Part shown: positions 32,936 to 42,085 of the stretch, in pieces
Position numbering within the stretch: position 1 is the first letter of the stretch
Layout: every line of letters starts with the position of its first letter
Origin: Epilinea sp044228875
Lineage (GTDB): Bacteria; Chloroflexota; Anaerolineae; Epilineales; Epilineaceae
Length of the DNA stretch: 64,000 bases
Reading direction: 5' to 3'
NCBI GenBank assembly: GCA_044228875.1
Contig: JBGAUA010000002.1
Span: forward strand, 17,062 to 81,061
Program-made: the position numbers and the translations under genes
The notes under the pieces: generated by a model
What the model was told of the DNA's origin: nothing
Database searches by the model: none
What the model saw: the letters and a program-made list of their open reading frames with translations, nothing else

Positions 32936-34198
32936 ATGACCGCAATGACCGCCACCATGCTTGGTCCTATCTCCGTACCGTTCGGCTCCGGTCGCGCCTG
33001 CGGGACGCTCGCGGCGCGCCTGGCGGTTGTGGCGCCTCGGGATCGAGCGGCAACCTTGGTAGAGGCGGTCCTGGACGGGGAGACCCTGCGACTTGCCGGC
33101 GCCGATCTGCGCGGTCTGGACCTCAGCCCTTGGCAGAAGGGTGCCGCGACCCTGGTGCTCGACGGTGCGGACTTCACCGGGGCTACGCTCAGCGGAGCCA
33201 ACTTCGGCGGCGCCAGCCTCCGAGGGGCCTGCCTGGACGGCGCGCTCCTGGTGGGCGCTCGGCTTCAGGGCGTGGACCTGCGCGGCGCCAGCCTGCGCGG
33301 CGCGCACCTCACGGGCACGGACCTGAGCCGGTCGGATATCAGCGAGGCCGACTTCCGGGGCGCGTCGCTGTTGAACGCCGACCTGACCTTGGCCACCGCC
33401 AGCGGGGCCGTCTTCAGCGAAGCGCTGCTGCAGTCGACGGTGTTCGACGGCGCGGTGCTGCGCACCGCCGACCTGCGCTGGGCCCATCTGGTCAATGCCC
33501 GCTTGATCGGCGCGGATCTGTCCGGAGCGCGCTTCGAGGGCGCGGTGCTGTCGCTGGCGCGCCTGGATCGCGCGCAGATCTCGCCGTCGACGGACTTCAG
33601 CTACGCCTTTCTCTACCAGGCCTGCTTGGGTGATCTGCCCCTGCGCCGTGCCCATCTGAAGGGCGGCGTGGGCGAGGCCGTCAGCGACCTGGCCCTGGCG
33701 CGGGACGCCTACCGCGGCCTCAAGCACCATTTCGCCCAGCGCGGCCGCTCGGCCGACGCCCGATGGGCCCATGTCATGCAGCAGCGGATGGCGACGGCGA
33801 CCCATCGACCGGATCGCGCGGCTCGCTACCACCGCCCCTCCTGGCCGCTCTGGTTCCAGCTGCGGCACGGCCTGCGCTGGGTCATGGGCGGTGTCGCCGA
33901 GCTGCTGACCGGCTATGGCATCTCCTTCGCCCGTGCCATGGGTACCCTCGCCGCCACCTGGCTTGTCTTTGCCTGGATGTTCAGCCTGTCGGGCGCGGTG
34001 ATCAATGCGCGGGGCGCCGCGGTGCGGCCGGTCGATCTGCTGCTCTTCTCGGCCGCCCAGCTGACGCCCATCGACGCCTATCCCTTGGCCACCACCACCA
34101 GGGCGGGGCTCGTGGCCTCGGCCGTTGAGAGCATGATGGGTATCTGCCTGCTGGGTGCGCTGGGGCACATGCTAGCCCTTCGACTGAACTCCGACTGA
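32936..34198 (+). CDS. pentapeptide-repeat protein with C-terminal two-helix pore-like domain
   Basis: A 420-residue protein. Residues about 50-245 are consecutive pentapeptides of the A(D/N)LxG type (GADFTGATLSGANFGG, ADLSGARFEG), predicted to form a right-handed quadrilateral beta-helix. Residues about 310-420 hold two membrane helices flanking a re-entrant stretch, as in two-helix ion channels. The filter position reads LTPIDAYP instead of TVGYG, so K+ selectivity is unlikely. Start ATG 32936 has GAGG upstream; an earlier open frame runs into non-coding sequence. Its stop overlaps truD by one base. Confidence 0.75.
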   Translation: MTAMTATMLGPISVPFGSGRACGTLAARLAVVAPRDRAATLVEAVLDGETLRLAGADLRGLDLSPWQKGAATLVLDGADFTGATLSGANFGGASLRGACLDGALLVGARLQGVDLRGASLRGAHLTGTDLSRSDISEADFRGASLLNADLTLATASGAVFSEALLQSTVFDGAVLRTADLRWAHLVNARLIGADLSGARFEGAVLSLARLDRAQISPSTDFSYAFLYQACLGDLPLRRAHLKGGVGEAVSDLALARDAYRGLKHHFAQRGRSADARWAHVMQQRMATATHRPDRAARYHRPSWPLWFQLRHGLRWVMGGVAELLTGYGISFARAMGTLAATWLVFAWMFSLSGAVINARGAAVRPVDLLLFSAAQLTPIDAYPLATTTRAGLVASAVESMMGICLLGALGHMLALRLNSD

Positions 34199-35355
34199 TG
34201 GGCGAGAGACGGGGACGGCGCGCGGGCAGAGCAGGGCAGGGCGGCAATCTCGATGCCCCGGGCATCCTGCTCCCGTCCCCGCCGCCCGACTGGCGCGATC
34301 TGGCCTATGCCGCGGGACCGCCGCTGGCCACCGGTCGCCTGCGAACCTCGCCCGAGGACTTCCGGGTGGTGGAGGATCTGGGCTTCGCGCCCAGCGGCGA
34401 TGGCGACCATGTCCTGCTGCGCCTGCGCAAGCGCGGGGCCAACACGGACTGGGTGGCCCGTCAGGTGGCTGCGGCGGCGGGCGTGTCCCCGGGCCGAGTC
34501 AGCTTCGCCGGCCTCAAGGACCGGCACGCGGTCACGGAGCAGACCTTCTCCATCCTCCTGCCCGGCAAGGGGATGCCGGACTGGTCGGCCCTGGAGTCGT
34601 CTGATCTCCAGGTGCTGGAGGCGGTCCGCAACCGGCGCATGATCCGGCGCGGAGGGCTGAAGGGCAACCGATTCATCCTGGTGGTGCGAGATCTTGCGGC
34701 CGTGGGAGGCGCCGCGCCGCCGCGGGCGGCCATGGATGCGCGTCTGGAAACCCTGCGCGTGGTCGGGGTGCCCAACTACTTTGGCCCGCAGCGTTTCGGC
34801 CTGGGGGGCGGTAACTTGTCGCGGGCCCTGGCCATCTTCGGCGGCGCCACCGAGAGCCGCTCCTACAAGCGCGGCCTCTACGTTTCCGCGGCACGCAGCT
34901 ACCTGTTCAACCGCGTGCTCTCCGCACGCGTGGCGGCTGGAAGCTGGAACCGCGCGCTGCCGGGCGAGGCCGTGGCCCTGGAAGGCACGCGCAGCTTTTT
35001 CGTGGCCGAGGTGGTCGATGAGGCCATCTCGCGACGGCTGCAGGCCATGGACATCCACCCCACGGGCCCGCTATGGGGCCTGGGTGAGAGCCCGGCGCAG
35101 GATGAGGCCCTGCGCGCTGAGCGCGACGCGCTGGCGGACCTCGGTGAATGGCGAGCAGGGCTCGAGGCCTACGGTGCTCGTGCCAACCGCCGCGCCCTGC
35201 GGGTGACGTTGCGCGACCTTGACTGGCGCTGGCTTGACGACGGCAGCCTGGAGCTGGCCTTTGGCCTGCCGCCCGGCGCCTACGCCACCTCCGCCCTGCG
35301 GGAGCTGCTGGACGGGGGCGAGGAGCCGGAGGACGAGGGAGAGGCGGAGGAATAG
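34198..35355 (+). CDS. truD: tRNA pseudouridine(13) synthase
   Basis: TruD converts U13 of tRNA-Glu to pseudouridine. The catalytic Asp is D108 in FAGLKDRHAVTEQTFS, the defining motif. NYFGPQRFG and KRGLYVSAARSYLFN are further family blocks. The 385-residue length is normal. The ATG overlaps the previous stop (TGATG), so it is coupled to the pentapeptide/pore gene, a pairing with no obvious functional logic. The C-terminus is unusually acidic. Confidence 0.93.
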   Translation: MGERRGRRAGRAGQGGNLDAPGILLPSPPPDWRDLAYAAGPPLATGRLRTSPEDFRVVEDLGFAPSGDGDHVLLRLRKRGANTDWVARQVAAAAGVSPGRVSFAGLKDRHAVTEQTFSILLPGKGMPDWSALESSDLQVLEAVRNRRMIRRGGLKGNRFILVVRDLAAVGGAAPPRAAMDARLETLRVVGVPNYFGPQRFGLGGGNLSRALAIFGGATESRSYKRGLYVSAARSYLFNRVLSARVAAGSWNRALPGEAVALEGTRSFFVAEVVDEAISRRLQAMDIHPTGPLWGLGESPAQDEALRAERDALADLGEWRAGLEAYGARANRRALRVTLRDLDWRWLDDGSLELAFGLPPGAYATSALRELLDGGEEPEDEGEAEE

Positions 35356-35356
35356 G

Positions 35357-36079
35357 CTAGAAGCCGCGCTTCCTGGCGATGCCCACCCGGCCACCGTACA
35401 GCTCTGTAAAGCGCCCGTACGCCGGATGCGGTCGCAGCAGCAGGTCCCAGACCCTCCGCATCTGCAGCGTCTCCAGCTGTTCTTCCGTCCGGCCGGGGAA
35501 TCGGGCCAAGGCGTCCGGAACATCCGACAAGCGAAACGTCAGGTCGTCCAGTACCATGTAGCCGCCCGGGCGAAGCAGCCGATCGGCCAGGAAGAAGGCG
35601 CCGGCATCGGGGTCCCATTCATGGGCTCCGTCGATCAAACACAGATCGAAGCACCGCTCGATACGACCGGTCTCGTGGGCGTCGGAGATCATCTTCCCCA
35701 GCCGCCAGATGTAGCCCGAGGGATCTACCACAACCTCCAGGTGATCCGGTGAGATCCTGCAATGCTCGGCCAGGGCGCGAACATTGACCGGTTCATGCGC
35801 CGCCCGGTCGACCGTGGTCACCCGTCCGCGCCCCTGATTCTGGAACTCGGTGGCGATGACGCAGGCGGTGGCGCCGAAGCCTGTTCCCAACTCCAGGACG
35901 CGCAGCAGGCGCTTGCGACGGATCAGCCGCAGCAGAGCGATGATGACGGGTTCGGGGAGCTGAAAAAGCCCCCCCCCCCAGCCTTCCGGAATCGGAAACG
36001 AGCGCACCGTTTCCAGCGTCAGGTCACCGATGGCGTCCGAGTCCGGCGACAGCAGGCTGACGAGGCGGCGAAGGAACAT
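35357..36079 (-). CDS. class I SAM-dependent methyltransferase
   Basis: A 240-residue protein with the SAM-binding motif VLELGTGFGATA (about 63-74) and the acidic segment DLCLIDGAHEWDPDA typical of methyltransferase-24/CmcI-like enzymes. RPGGYMVLDDL follows. Its start region is overlapped by 56 bases with the end of the GT-C gene on the same strand. The substrate is unknown, though neighbouring sugar transferase genes suggest glycan or lipid methylation. Confidence 0.78.
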   Translation of the reverse strand: MFLRRLVSLLSPDSDAIGDLTLETVRSFPIPEGWGGGLFQLPEPVIIALLRLIRRKRLLRVLELGTGFGATACVIATEFQNQGRGRVTTVDRAAHEPVNVRALAEHCRISPDHLEVVVDPSGYIWRLGKMISDAHETGRIERCFDLCLIDGAHEWDPDAGAFFLADRLLRPGGYMVLDDLTFRLSDVPDALARFPGRTEEQLETLQMRRVWDLLLRPHPAYGRFTELYGGRVGIARKRGF

Positions 36080-37856
36080 GGATGGCTCCCAAGGTGCGGC
36101 CGAGACGACCTTTCGTCAATGGTACCACGGCGTCCCACCCCTCCACCCGCAACCCGTCCTGTTCCCATGTCCGTCCACGCCGCCAACCCCGCGTCACCAG
36201 GGACCGCGCAAGGGCATCGGCCTGCCCGGGCTCCGGACGGTCGATGATGAACCAGAGGCGGGGAGCCGGGCGCACAGCCGCCAGGAAGGCTGCGAGGTCC
36301 TCATCCGGCGAACGGTCGACGGGCGCTCGGCCGACCATCGCGATGACCGGCGTCTGACCGGGTTTCGGGGGCGGCAGCAGACCCGGATCCAGGCTGTAGT
36401 AGTCGAAGGCCGGGGCCGCCGCGTGGGTCAGGTAGAGCGGCTCGTCCGGCCGGCGCTGGCGGCCCAACCAGGTGAGCGCCGCGCGCAGCGGCTCGCGCGG
36501 CACCGCCAGCGCGTCGCTGGCCCTGTCGCGCTGGGGCCAGAGGAGGCAGAAGGCCAGGAGGGTCGCCGCCACCGCCCCCCGGCCCAGGCCAGGTGCCGCG
36601 CGGTCCAGACCGGCCAGGCCCGCCGCCAGGCTGACCAGGAGCCCGGGGGCCAGGAAGAGAGACCAGCGGTTGCCCAGAGGGTAGAGCCCGGCGATGTCCG
36701 CGGTGTAGACCAGAGCTAGACTGGTTGCGACGAGCATGACCAGCCTCCGCCCCGCCCCGCGCGAGGCCAGGTCGGGTTCCGCCGTGGTCGCCGGCCGACC
36801 CAGGAGGTCGCGCCACAGCAGCGTCGCGCCCCAGAGGGCCAACAGGCCCAACCCGCCCGCCACCGGCAAGGCCGCGCCGCCGCCGAAGGGCGTGAGAAGG
36901 AACACCAGGACCTCTCGCCACAGACGGTCGGCCAGGTAGTCCAGTTCTTTGACCAGGCCTGTCCCGAAGAGGCGCCGCTGGTTGTGCGGCGTCGTCAGGC
37001 GCTCACCCAGGCCCAGGCCGAAAAGGAGCGTCGCCGTCGTCGCGCAAACCAGGAGATGGCCGGCGAGGGGGCGACGGACAACAGGGCCGATCTCCGGGGA
37101 CAGTGGTCGGGAGGCGCAGCGCCTCCACCACCACAGCCCCGCCGCCTGCGCCGCCACCAGGAAGGCCAACCCATAATGCCAGGTCAGTGCGGCGGCCGAC
37201 AGGCCGCTCAGGCGTCGCCAGTCCGCGGGCCGACCGCGCCGCAGCACGCCCTCCCCTGCGATCCAGAGGGCGACAGCCATGGTGGCCATGCCGCTGTACT
37301 GGTTCAGCTCCTGGCCGTAATGCACCAGCACCGGCGCCGCGGCGGCCAGGGCCGCGGCGATACGGCCCGTGTCCCGTCCCCAGCGCCGCGCCGTGGCGGC
37401 GCCCAGCAGAACCACCAGGGCGGCGCCTGCAAGTGCCGCCGGCGCCCTGAGCCAGGCCTCCTGTTGCCCCAGGGCCAGCCAGGGCTTGAGCAGAAAGGCC
37501 ATCAGCGGCGGGTCCTGGTCGATGCCGCGGCCCGTCAGCAGGAGAGGCCAGCGCAGGCCGGCTCGCTGCCATTCGAGCGCCTCGTCATGCCAGAGGCTGG
37601 GCGCCCCCGCCCGCCAGAGCCGCGCGGCCAGGGCGAAGGCGGCCGCGCCGGCCAGCGTCAGGAAAAAGCCCTGGTGGCCGGAAGCCGGAGGCCGGGGCGC
37701 GCCCGTGGTCCCCTCAGCCGAACTGGATGCCCTGCGCCAGGGGCATGTCGCGGGAATGGTTGATGGTGTTCGTCTGGCGCCGCATGTAGACCTTCCAGCT
37801 GTCGGACCCCGACTCGCGACCCCCGCCCGTTTCCTTCTCGCCGCCAAAGGCCCCAC
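36024..37856 (-). CDS. GT-C (family 39-like) membrane glycosyltransferase, start unresolved
   Basis: A membrane protein with at least ten helices. The first periplasmic loop has LWHDEALEW (acidic catalytic pair) and DQDPPLMAFLLKPWLA, as in PMT/ArnT relatives. The open frame begins with GTG at 37856 but the first 48 codons overlap the aldehyde dehydrogenase gene on the same strand and look non-protein-like. No ATG, GTG or TTG occurs between the dehydrogenase stop (37714) and the first helix, so the real start is either a CTG near 37680, an overlap start, or hidden by a sequence error. The end overlaps the methyltransferase gene. Confidence 0.72.
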   Translation of the reverse strand: MGPLAARRKRAGVASRGPTAGRSTCGARRTPSTIPATCPWRRASSSAEGTTGAPRPPASGHQGFFLTLAGAAAFALAARLWRAGAPSLWHDEALEWQRAGLRWPLLLTGRGIDQDPPLMAFLLKPWLALGQQEAWLRAPAALAGAALVVLLGAATARRWGRDTGRIAAALAAAAPVLVHYGQELNQYSGMATMAVALWIAGEGVLRRGRPADWRRLSGLSAAALTWHYGLAFLVAAQAAGLWWWRRCASRPLSPEIGPVVRRPLAGHLLVCATTATLLFGLGLGERLTTPHNQRRLFGTGLVKELDYLADRLWREVLVFLLTPFGGGAALPVAGGLGLLALWGATLLWRDLLGRPATTAEPDLASRGAGRRLVMLVATSLALVYTADIAGLYPLGNRWSLFLAPGLLVSLAAGLAGLDRAAPGLGRGAVAATLLAFCLLWPQRDRASDALAVPREPLRAALTWLGRQRRPDEPLYLTHAAAPAFDYYSLDPGLLPPPKPGQTPVIAMVGRAPVDRSPDEDLAAFLAAVRPAPRLWFIIDRPEPGQADALARSLVTRGWRRGRTWEQDGLRVEGWDAVVPLTKGRLGRTLGAIHVPSPPRQPAVAGLGRHR

Positions 37857-39234
37857 CGATCTCCGCGCCGGAGGTGCCGATGTTGACGTTGGCGATACCG
37901 CAGTCCGAGCCGGCGGCCGACAAGAACTGCTCCGCTTCCAGGAGATCGCGGGTGAAGATGGCGCTGGACAGCCCCTGCGGAACGCCGTTCTGCAAGGCGA
38001 TGGCCGCTTCCATCGTGTCGTAGGTCAGCAGGTAGAGGATGGGGGCGAAGGTCTCTTCGCAGACCATCGGGGTCTGCTGCGGCATGCGGACGATCGACGG
38101 CTCGACGAAGTTGGGGCCCAGGTCCGGGCGGCGAGCGCCGCCCGTCAGCACCGTGCCCCCCTGGGCCGTGGCCGTGGACAGCGCCCGTTCCATGTCCTCC
38201 ACCGCCCGGCCGTTGACCAGCGGGCCCATCAGGATGCCCGGCGCGAGCGGGTCGCCGATGGGCACCTGGCGGTAGGCGGCCACCAGCCTCTCGGCCAGCG
38301 CGTCGGCCACCGACTCGTGCACGATCAGGCGCCGCGTGGTCGTGCAGCGCTGGCCCGCCGTGCCCACCGCACCAAAGAGGATCCCGCGCACGGCCAGGTC
38401 CAGGTCTGCCTCCGGCGTGACGATGATGGCGTTGTTGCCGCCCAGCTCCAACAGGCTGCGGGCCAGGCGATCGGCCACCGTGCTGGCCACGTGCCGGCCG
38501 ACACGCACGGAGCCGGTGAAGCTGATCAGCGGCAGCCGCCGGTCGGAGAGCATCGGGTCGCCCACCTGGCCGCGCTCGCCGACCACCAGGTTGAAGAGAC
38601 CCGAGAGGCTGTGATCGGCCATCACCTGGTTGCAGAGATGCTGCACCGCCAAGGCGCAGAGCGGTGTCGAGGACGAAGGCTTCCAAACCATCGTGTCGCC
38701 GCAGACGGCGGCGAGGGCGGCGTTCCAGGACCAGACCGCCACCGGAAAGTTGAAGGCCGAGATGATCCCGATGGGGCCGAGCGGATGCCATTGCTCGTAC
38801 ATGCGATGGCCGGGCCGCTCCGAATGCATGGACAGGCCGTAGAGCTGGCGGGAGAGGCCCACCGCGAAGTCGCAGATGTCGATCATCTCCTGGACCTCGC
38901 CCAGGCCCTCGGCGCGGATCTTGCCCATCTCCAGGCTGACGAGTTCGCCCAGGGGTTCGGCCGCAGCGCGCAGCACCTCGCCCAGATCCCGGATCACCAG
39001 TCCCCGCCTGGGGGCCGGGAGCAGGCGCCAGGTCTGGAAGGCCGCGTCGGCTGCCTGGGCCACCCGCTCATAGGTGGCGCGGGTCGCCTGGGCCACCGTG
39101 GCGATGGGCTCGCCGGTCGCGGGGTTGTAGGAGACCAGCGCCGTGCCGGCCGGATCCTCGATCCAGCCGTCGGGACCGAGGCAGGCACCAGGGTTGTGTT
39201 CCGCCAGGCCGAGCCTGGCAAGGAGGGTGTTCAT
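37714..39234 (-). CDS. ALDH7-type aldehyde dehydrogenase
   Basis: A 506-residue NAD(P)-dependent aldehyde dehydrogenase. The general base is in LELGGNNAI and the catalytic Cys in GTAGQRCTTTRR. FGGEKETGGGRESGSDSWKVYMR near the C-terminus is characteristic of the ALDH7 family (alpha-aminoadipic semialdehyde dehydrogenase, lysine breakdown), rather than betaine aldehyde enzymes. An extended -10 box TGCTAGAAT lies about 30 bases before the ATG, and AGGAG precedes it. Lysine catabolism is the family role; the operon neighbours do not test it. Confidence 0.92.
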   Translation of the reverse strand: MNTLLARLGLAEHNPGACLGPDGWIEDPAGTALVSYNPATGEPIATVAQATRATYERVAQAADAAFQTWRLLPAPRRGLVIRDLGEVLRAAAEPLGELVSLEMGKIRAEGLGEVQEMIDICDFAVGLSRQLYGLSMHSERPGHRMYEQWHPLGPIGIISAFNFPVAVWSWNAALAAVCGDTMVWKPSSSTPLCALAVQHLCNQVMADHSLSGLFNLVVGERGQVGDPMLSDRRLPLISFTGSVRVGRHVASTVADRLARSLLELGGNNAIIVTPEADLDLAVRGILFGAVGTAGQRCTTTRRLIVHESVADALAERLVAAYRQVPIGDPLAPGILMGPLVNGRAVEDMERALSTATAQGGTVLTGGARRPDLGPNFVEPSIVRMPQQTPMVCEETFAPILYLLTYDTMEAAIALQNGVPQGLSSAIFTRDLLEAEQFLSAAGSDCGIANVNIGTSGAEIGGAFGGEKETGGGRESGSDSWKVYMRRQTNTINHSRDMPLAQGIQFG

Positions 39235-39270
39235 CGGCGGGGGCTCCTTCTGATCCGTGATGGAACGGGC

Positions 39271-39279
39271 ATTCTAGCA
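39271..39279 (-). promoter_or_regulatory. extended -10 promoter of the ALDH7 gene
   Basis: Minus-strand TGCTAGAAT (39279-39271) is an extended -10 element. The expected leader is about 30 bases before the ATG at 39234. The -35 sequence is weak, as is usual for extended -10 promoters. Confidence 0.6.
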
Positions 39280-39449
39280 CGCGGCCAGGGCGCCGAAGTG
39301 GCCCGGCGGGACGCTCTTGCAACGCCCGCCCACTATGCTGCGGGCACGAAGGGATGGCTGTCCATTCCTGCACCCGACCCTGAACGAACCCTCGCTGAAC
39401 GGATCCCTGCAACCTCTCCATCCGCCATGAACCTAGGAGACCCGCGTCC

Positions 39450-40046
39450 ATGAACGCCCGATCGGTGGTCGACACCGCGCATGTCCGCAGTGCCTTGCGT
39501 CAACTGGCGCGCCATTACAGCCCCGCTCGCAATCCCCTGGCCGATCTGGTCTGCGTGAGGCTGTCTGTGCGCCGCAGCGGCTTCGAGCCTACGCTTGAGG
39601 CCCGGGAATTCGCGTTGGGTCGCATGTTGAGCGAGACCGTGACCGGCGAGCTCGAGCGCCTGCGCCGGCAGACCGGTGCAGGCAGCGTCGGGTCACCGCG
39701 GGATCTGCGCCACTGGCCGATCGTCGCGCGCATTCGCGCCGACTTCGAGAAGGACCATCCAGAACTGGAGGCATGGAGCAGTGTCTACCACCTCTATCTG
39801 CGCCCGGACCTGAACCTCGGCCTCATCGACCTGACGGAGATCGTGCCCGGGCGCTGTCGGCGCACGGTGCAGCGTCGCCTTCAGCGGGGCATCCAAGCGC
39901 TGGCGGACCGGCTGCTCGTCGCCGAACATGAGGCGCGCCAGCATCCCGCGGCCGCGGACTGGTCCTTGCTCGCCCGCTGGGAGCAACCTTCCCGGGGCGG
40001 GGGCGAGATGCTGGCGGTGGCTGAGGAACGGCTTGGTGCCGGTTGA
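39450..40046 (+). CDS. small protein with C-terminal helix-turn-helix-like region
   Basis: A 198-residue protein not assigned to a named family. Its middle has WSSVYHLYLRPDLNLGLIDLTEIVPGRCRRTVQRRLQRGIQALADRLLVAE, which looks like a helix-turn-helix: a strand-like LYLRPDLN, a short helix and then TVQRRLQRGIQAL as recognition helix. This resembles the DNA-binding end of larger Chloroflexota regulators (from memory, not a search). The N-terminal 90 residues are charged. AGGAGA precedes the ATG. It may be a stand-alone regulator or a remnant of a larger one. Confidence 0.6.
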   Translation: MNARSVVDTAHVRSALRQLARHYSPARNPLADLVCVRLSVRRSGFEPTLEAREFALGRMLSETVTGELERLRRQTGAGSVGSPRDLRHWPIVARIRADFEKDHPELEAWSSVYHLYLRPDLNLGLIDLTEIVPGRCRRTVQRRLQRGIQALADRLLVAEHEARQHPAAADWSLLARWEQPSRGGGEMLAVAEERLGAG

Positions 40047-40099
40047 ACCCAGGGCCCGCGCCGGGGAGCGCGACGCGGCGCCAGCTCCCGACGGCGTGG

Positions 40100-41938
40100 T
40101 CAGCTCAAGGCTTCGGCCAGCGCGTAGCGGGCGCGCTTCTCGCCCTTCTGGCGCTTCTCGGCGTCCAGTTCGCGCTTGCGCAGGCGCAGGCTCAGCGGGG
40201 TGACCTCCACCAGCTCGTCCGGCCCGATATACTCGATGGCTTCGTCCAGGCTGAGCCGGATGGGCGGCGTCAGGGCGATGCCCTCTTCGGCGATGGACTT
40301 GCGGTGGTTGGTGACATGCTTCTTGCGGCAGACGTTGACGACCAGGTCGCCGGCTTTCGGCCGTCGGCCGACGATCTGCCCGGCATAGACGTCGACACCG
40401 GGCTCGATGAAAAGGTCGCCGCGATCCTGGACCATGTTCAGGGCATAGCTCGTGACCAGACCGGTCTCATGGGCCACCAGGGACCCCTGCTCGCGGTGCT
40501 CGATCTCCCCTGACCAGGGACGGTAGGCGTTGAAGATGGTGTGGATGACACCGGTGCCCCGGGTCGCGGTCAGGAAGGAGCCGCGGAAGCCCAGCAGCCC
40601 GCGGGTGGGAACGATGTAGGTCAGGGAGATGGCGCCGTCGCCGGTGGGCTGCATGGCCTGCATCTCCGCGCGGCGGCGGCCCAGCATCTCCACCACCACG
40701 CCTACATGCTCCTCGGCCACCTCGATGAAGGCCTCCTCGTAGGGCTCGTGGAGCTTGCCGTCCACCTCGTGGGTGATGACCTCCGGATTGCCCACCGCCA
40801 ACTCGTAACCCTCGCGCCGCATCGTCTCCACCAGGATCGACAGGTGCAGCTCGCCGCGGCCGCTGACCAGGAAGGTGTCGGCGCTGTCGCCGGGCTCCAC
40901 GCGCAGGGAGACGTTGCGCTCCAGTTCCCGCTGCAGCCGGTCGCCGATGACGCGGCTGGTGATGTGCTTGCCCTCCCGCCCAGCGAGAGGGCTGTTGTTG
41001 ACCATGATGGACATGCGCAGCGTCGGCTCCTCGACCCGGATGGGGGGCAGGGCGCGCGGCGCTTGCGGATCGGCAATGGTCTCGCCGATCGCCACGTCCG
41101 AGAGCCCGGTGAGGGCGACGATTTCGCCGCTCTCGGCCTGCTCGACGGCATGGCGACCCAGGTTCTCGAAGACGAAGAGCTCAGCTGAACGGCCACGCCT
41201 CACCGGCTTGTCCGGCTCGAGGATCGCCAGTTCCTGGCCTCGGCGGATCCGGCCGGCGCTGAGCCGGCCGATGGCGATTCGGCCTTTGTAATCGTCGTAG
41301 TCGAGGCTGGTGACCAGCATCTGAAGCGGCTCGTCAGGGGCCACCTGCGGGCCCGGAAGCTCCAGGATGGTCTCGAAGAGCGGCCGCAGGTCCTCGCCGA
41401 GCTGTGTCGGATCCAACGTTGCGGTGCCGGCCAGGGCGCGGGCATACACCACCGTGAAATCGGACTGCTCCTCAGAGGCGCCCAGGTCGATGAAGAGGTC
41501 GAAGGTGGCATCGACCACCACCTCGGGCCGGGCCTGTGGGCGGTCCATCTTGTTGACCACCACGATGGCTTTGTGGCCCAGGGCCAAGGCCTTGCGCAGC
41601 ACGAAACGGGTCTGTGGCATCGGACCCTCGACGGCGTCCACCAAGAGGAGCACCCCGTCGACCATGTTGAGCACCCGCTCCACCTCGCCTCCGAAGTCGG
41701 CGTGGCCCGGTGTGTCCAAGATGTTGATCTTGGTGCCTTGGTAGCGAATGGCCGTGTTCTTGGCCAGGATGGTGATGCCGCGCTCGCGCTCCAGGTCGCC
41801 GGAATCCATGATGCGGTCCTGCACCACCTGCTTGGAATGGAACACATCGGTCTGCCGCAGCATGGCATCGACCAGGGTGGTCTTGCCGTGGTCGACGTGC
41901 GCGATGATGGCGATGTTTCGGATGTCCTGACGACGCAT
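40100..41938 (-). CDS. typA: translational GTPase TypA/BipA
   Basis: A 612-residue ribosome-associated GTPase of the EF-G superfamily. The G motifs AHVDHGKTT, DTPGHADFGGEVER and NKMDRP are all near the N-terminus. EITSR-like TSRVIGDRLQRELERNVSL and LLGFRGSF, and the C-terminal DLVVNVCRKKHVTNHR, are TypA-specific. The frame is open far upstream to 42709 but MRRQDIRNIAIIAHVDHGK at 41938 is the family N-terminus. It is divergent from tetR. TypA supports ribosome assembly and growth under stress. Confidence 0.97.
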   Translation of the reverse strand: MRRQDIRNIAIIAHVDHGKTTLVDAMLRQTDVFHSKQVVQDRIMDSGDLERERGITILAKNTAIRYQGTKINILDTPGHADFGGEVERVLNMVDGVLLLVDAVEGPMPQTRFVLRKALALGHKAIVVVNKMDRPQARPEVVVDATFDLFIDLGASEEQSDFTVVYARALAGTATLDPTQLGEDLRPLFETILELPGPQVAPDEPLQMLVTSLDYDDYKGRIAIGRLSAGRIRRGQELAILEPDKPVRRGRSAELFVFENLGRHAVEQAESGEIVALTGLSDVAIGETIADPQAPRALPPIRVEEPTLRMSIMVNNSPLAGREGKHITSRVIGDRLQRELERNVSLRVEPGDSADTFLVSGRGELHLSILVETMRREGYELAVGNPEVITHEVDGKLHEPYEEAFIEVAEEHVGVVVEMLGRRRAEMQAMQPTGDGAISLTYIVPTRGLLGFRGSFLTATRGTGVIHTIFNAYRPWSGEIEHREQGSLVAHETGLVTSYALNMVQDRGDLFIEPGVDVYAGQIVGRRPKAGDLVVNVCRKKHVTNHRKSIAEEGIALTPPIRLSLDEAIEYIGPDELVEVTPLSLRLRKRELDAEKRQKGEKRARYALAEALS

Positions 41939-42050
41939 GGTTGAGAAGCCTTTGGAACAGTTCAACGAGGGGCGTAGAGAGAGACGACGGCGGACCGCCA
42001 ACCGCATAACCATAGCATGACGGGGCTGTGTTGGGCGCCAAGCCGGTGCA

Positions 42051-42079
42051 TTGACACCGCCGCGGCGCGGCGCTAGCAT
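42051..42079 (+). promoter_or_regulatory. sigma-70-type promoter giving a leaderless tetR mRNA
   Basis: A perfect -35 box TTGACA (42051-42056), 17-base spacer and -10 box TAGCAT (42074-42079). The predicted first transcribed base falls at the A of the ATG at 42086. There is no ribosome site. Confidence 0.8.
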
Positions 42080-42085
42080 GGGTTC

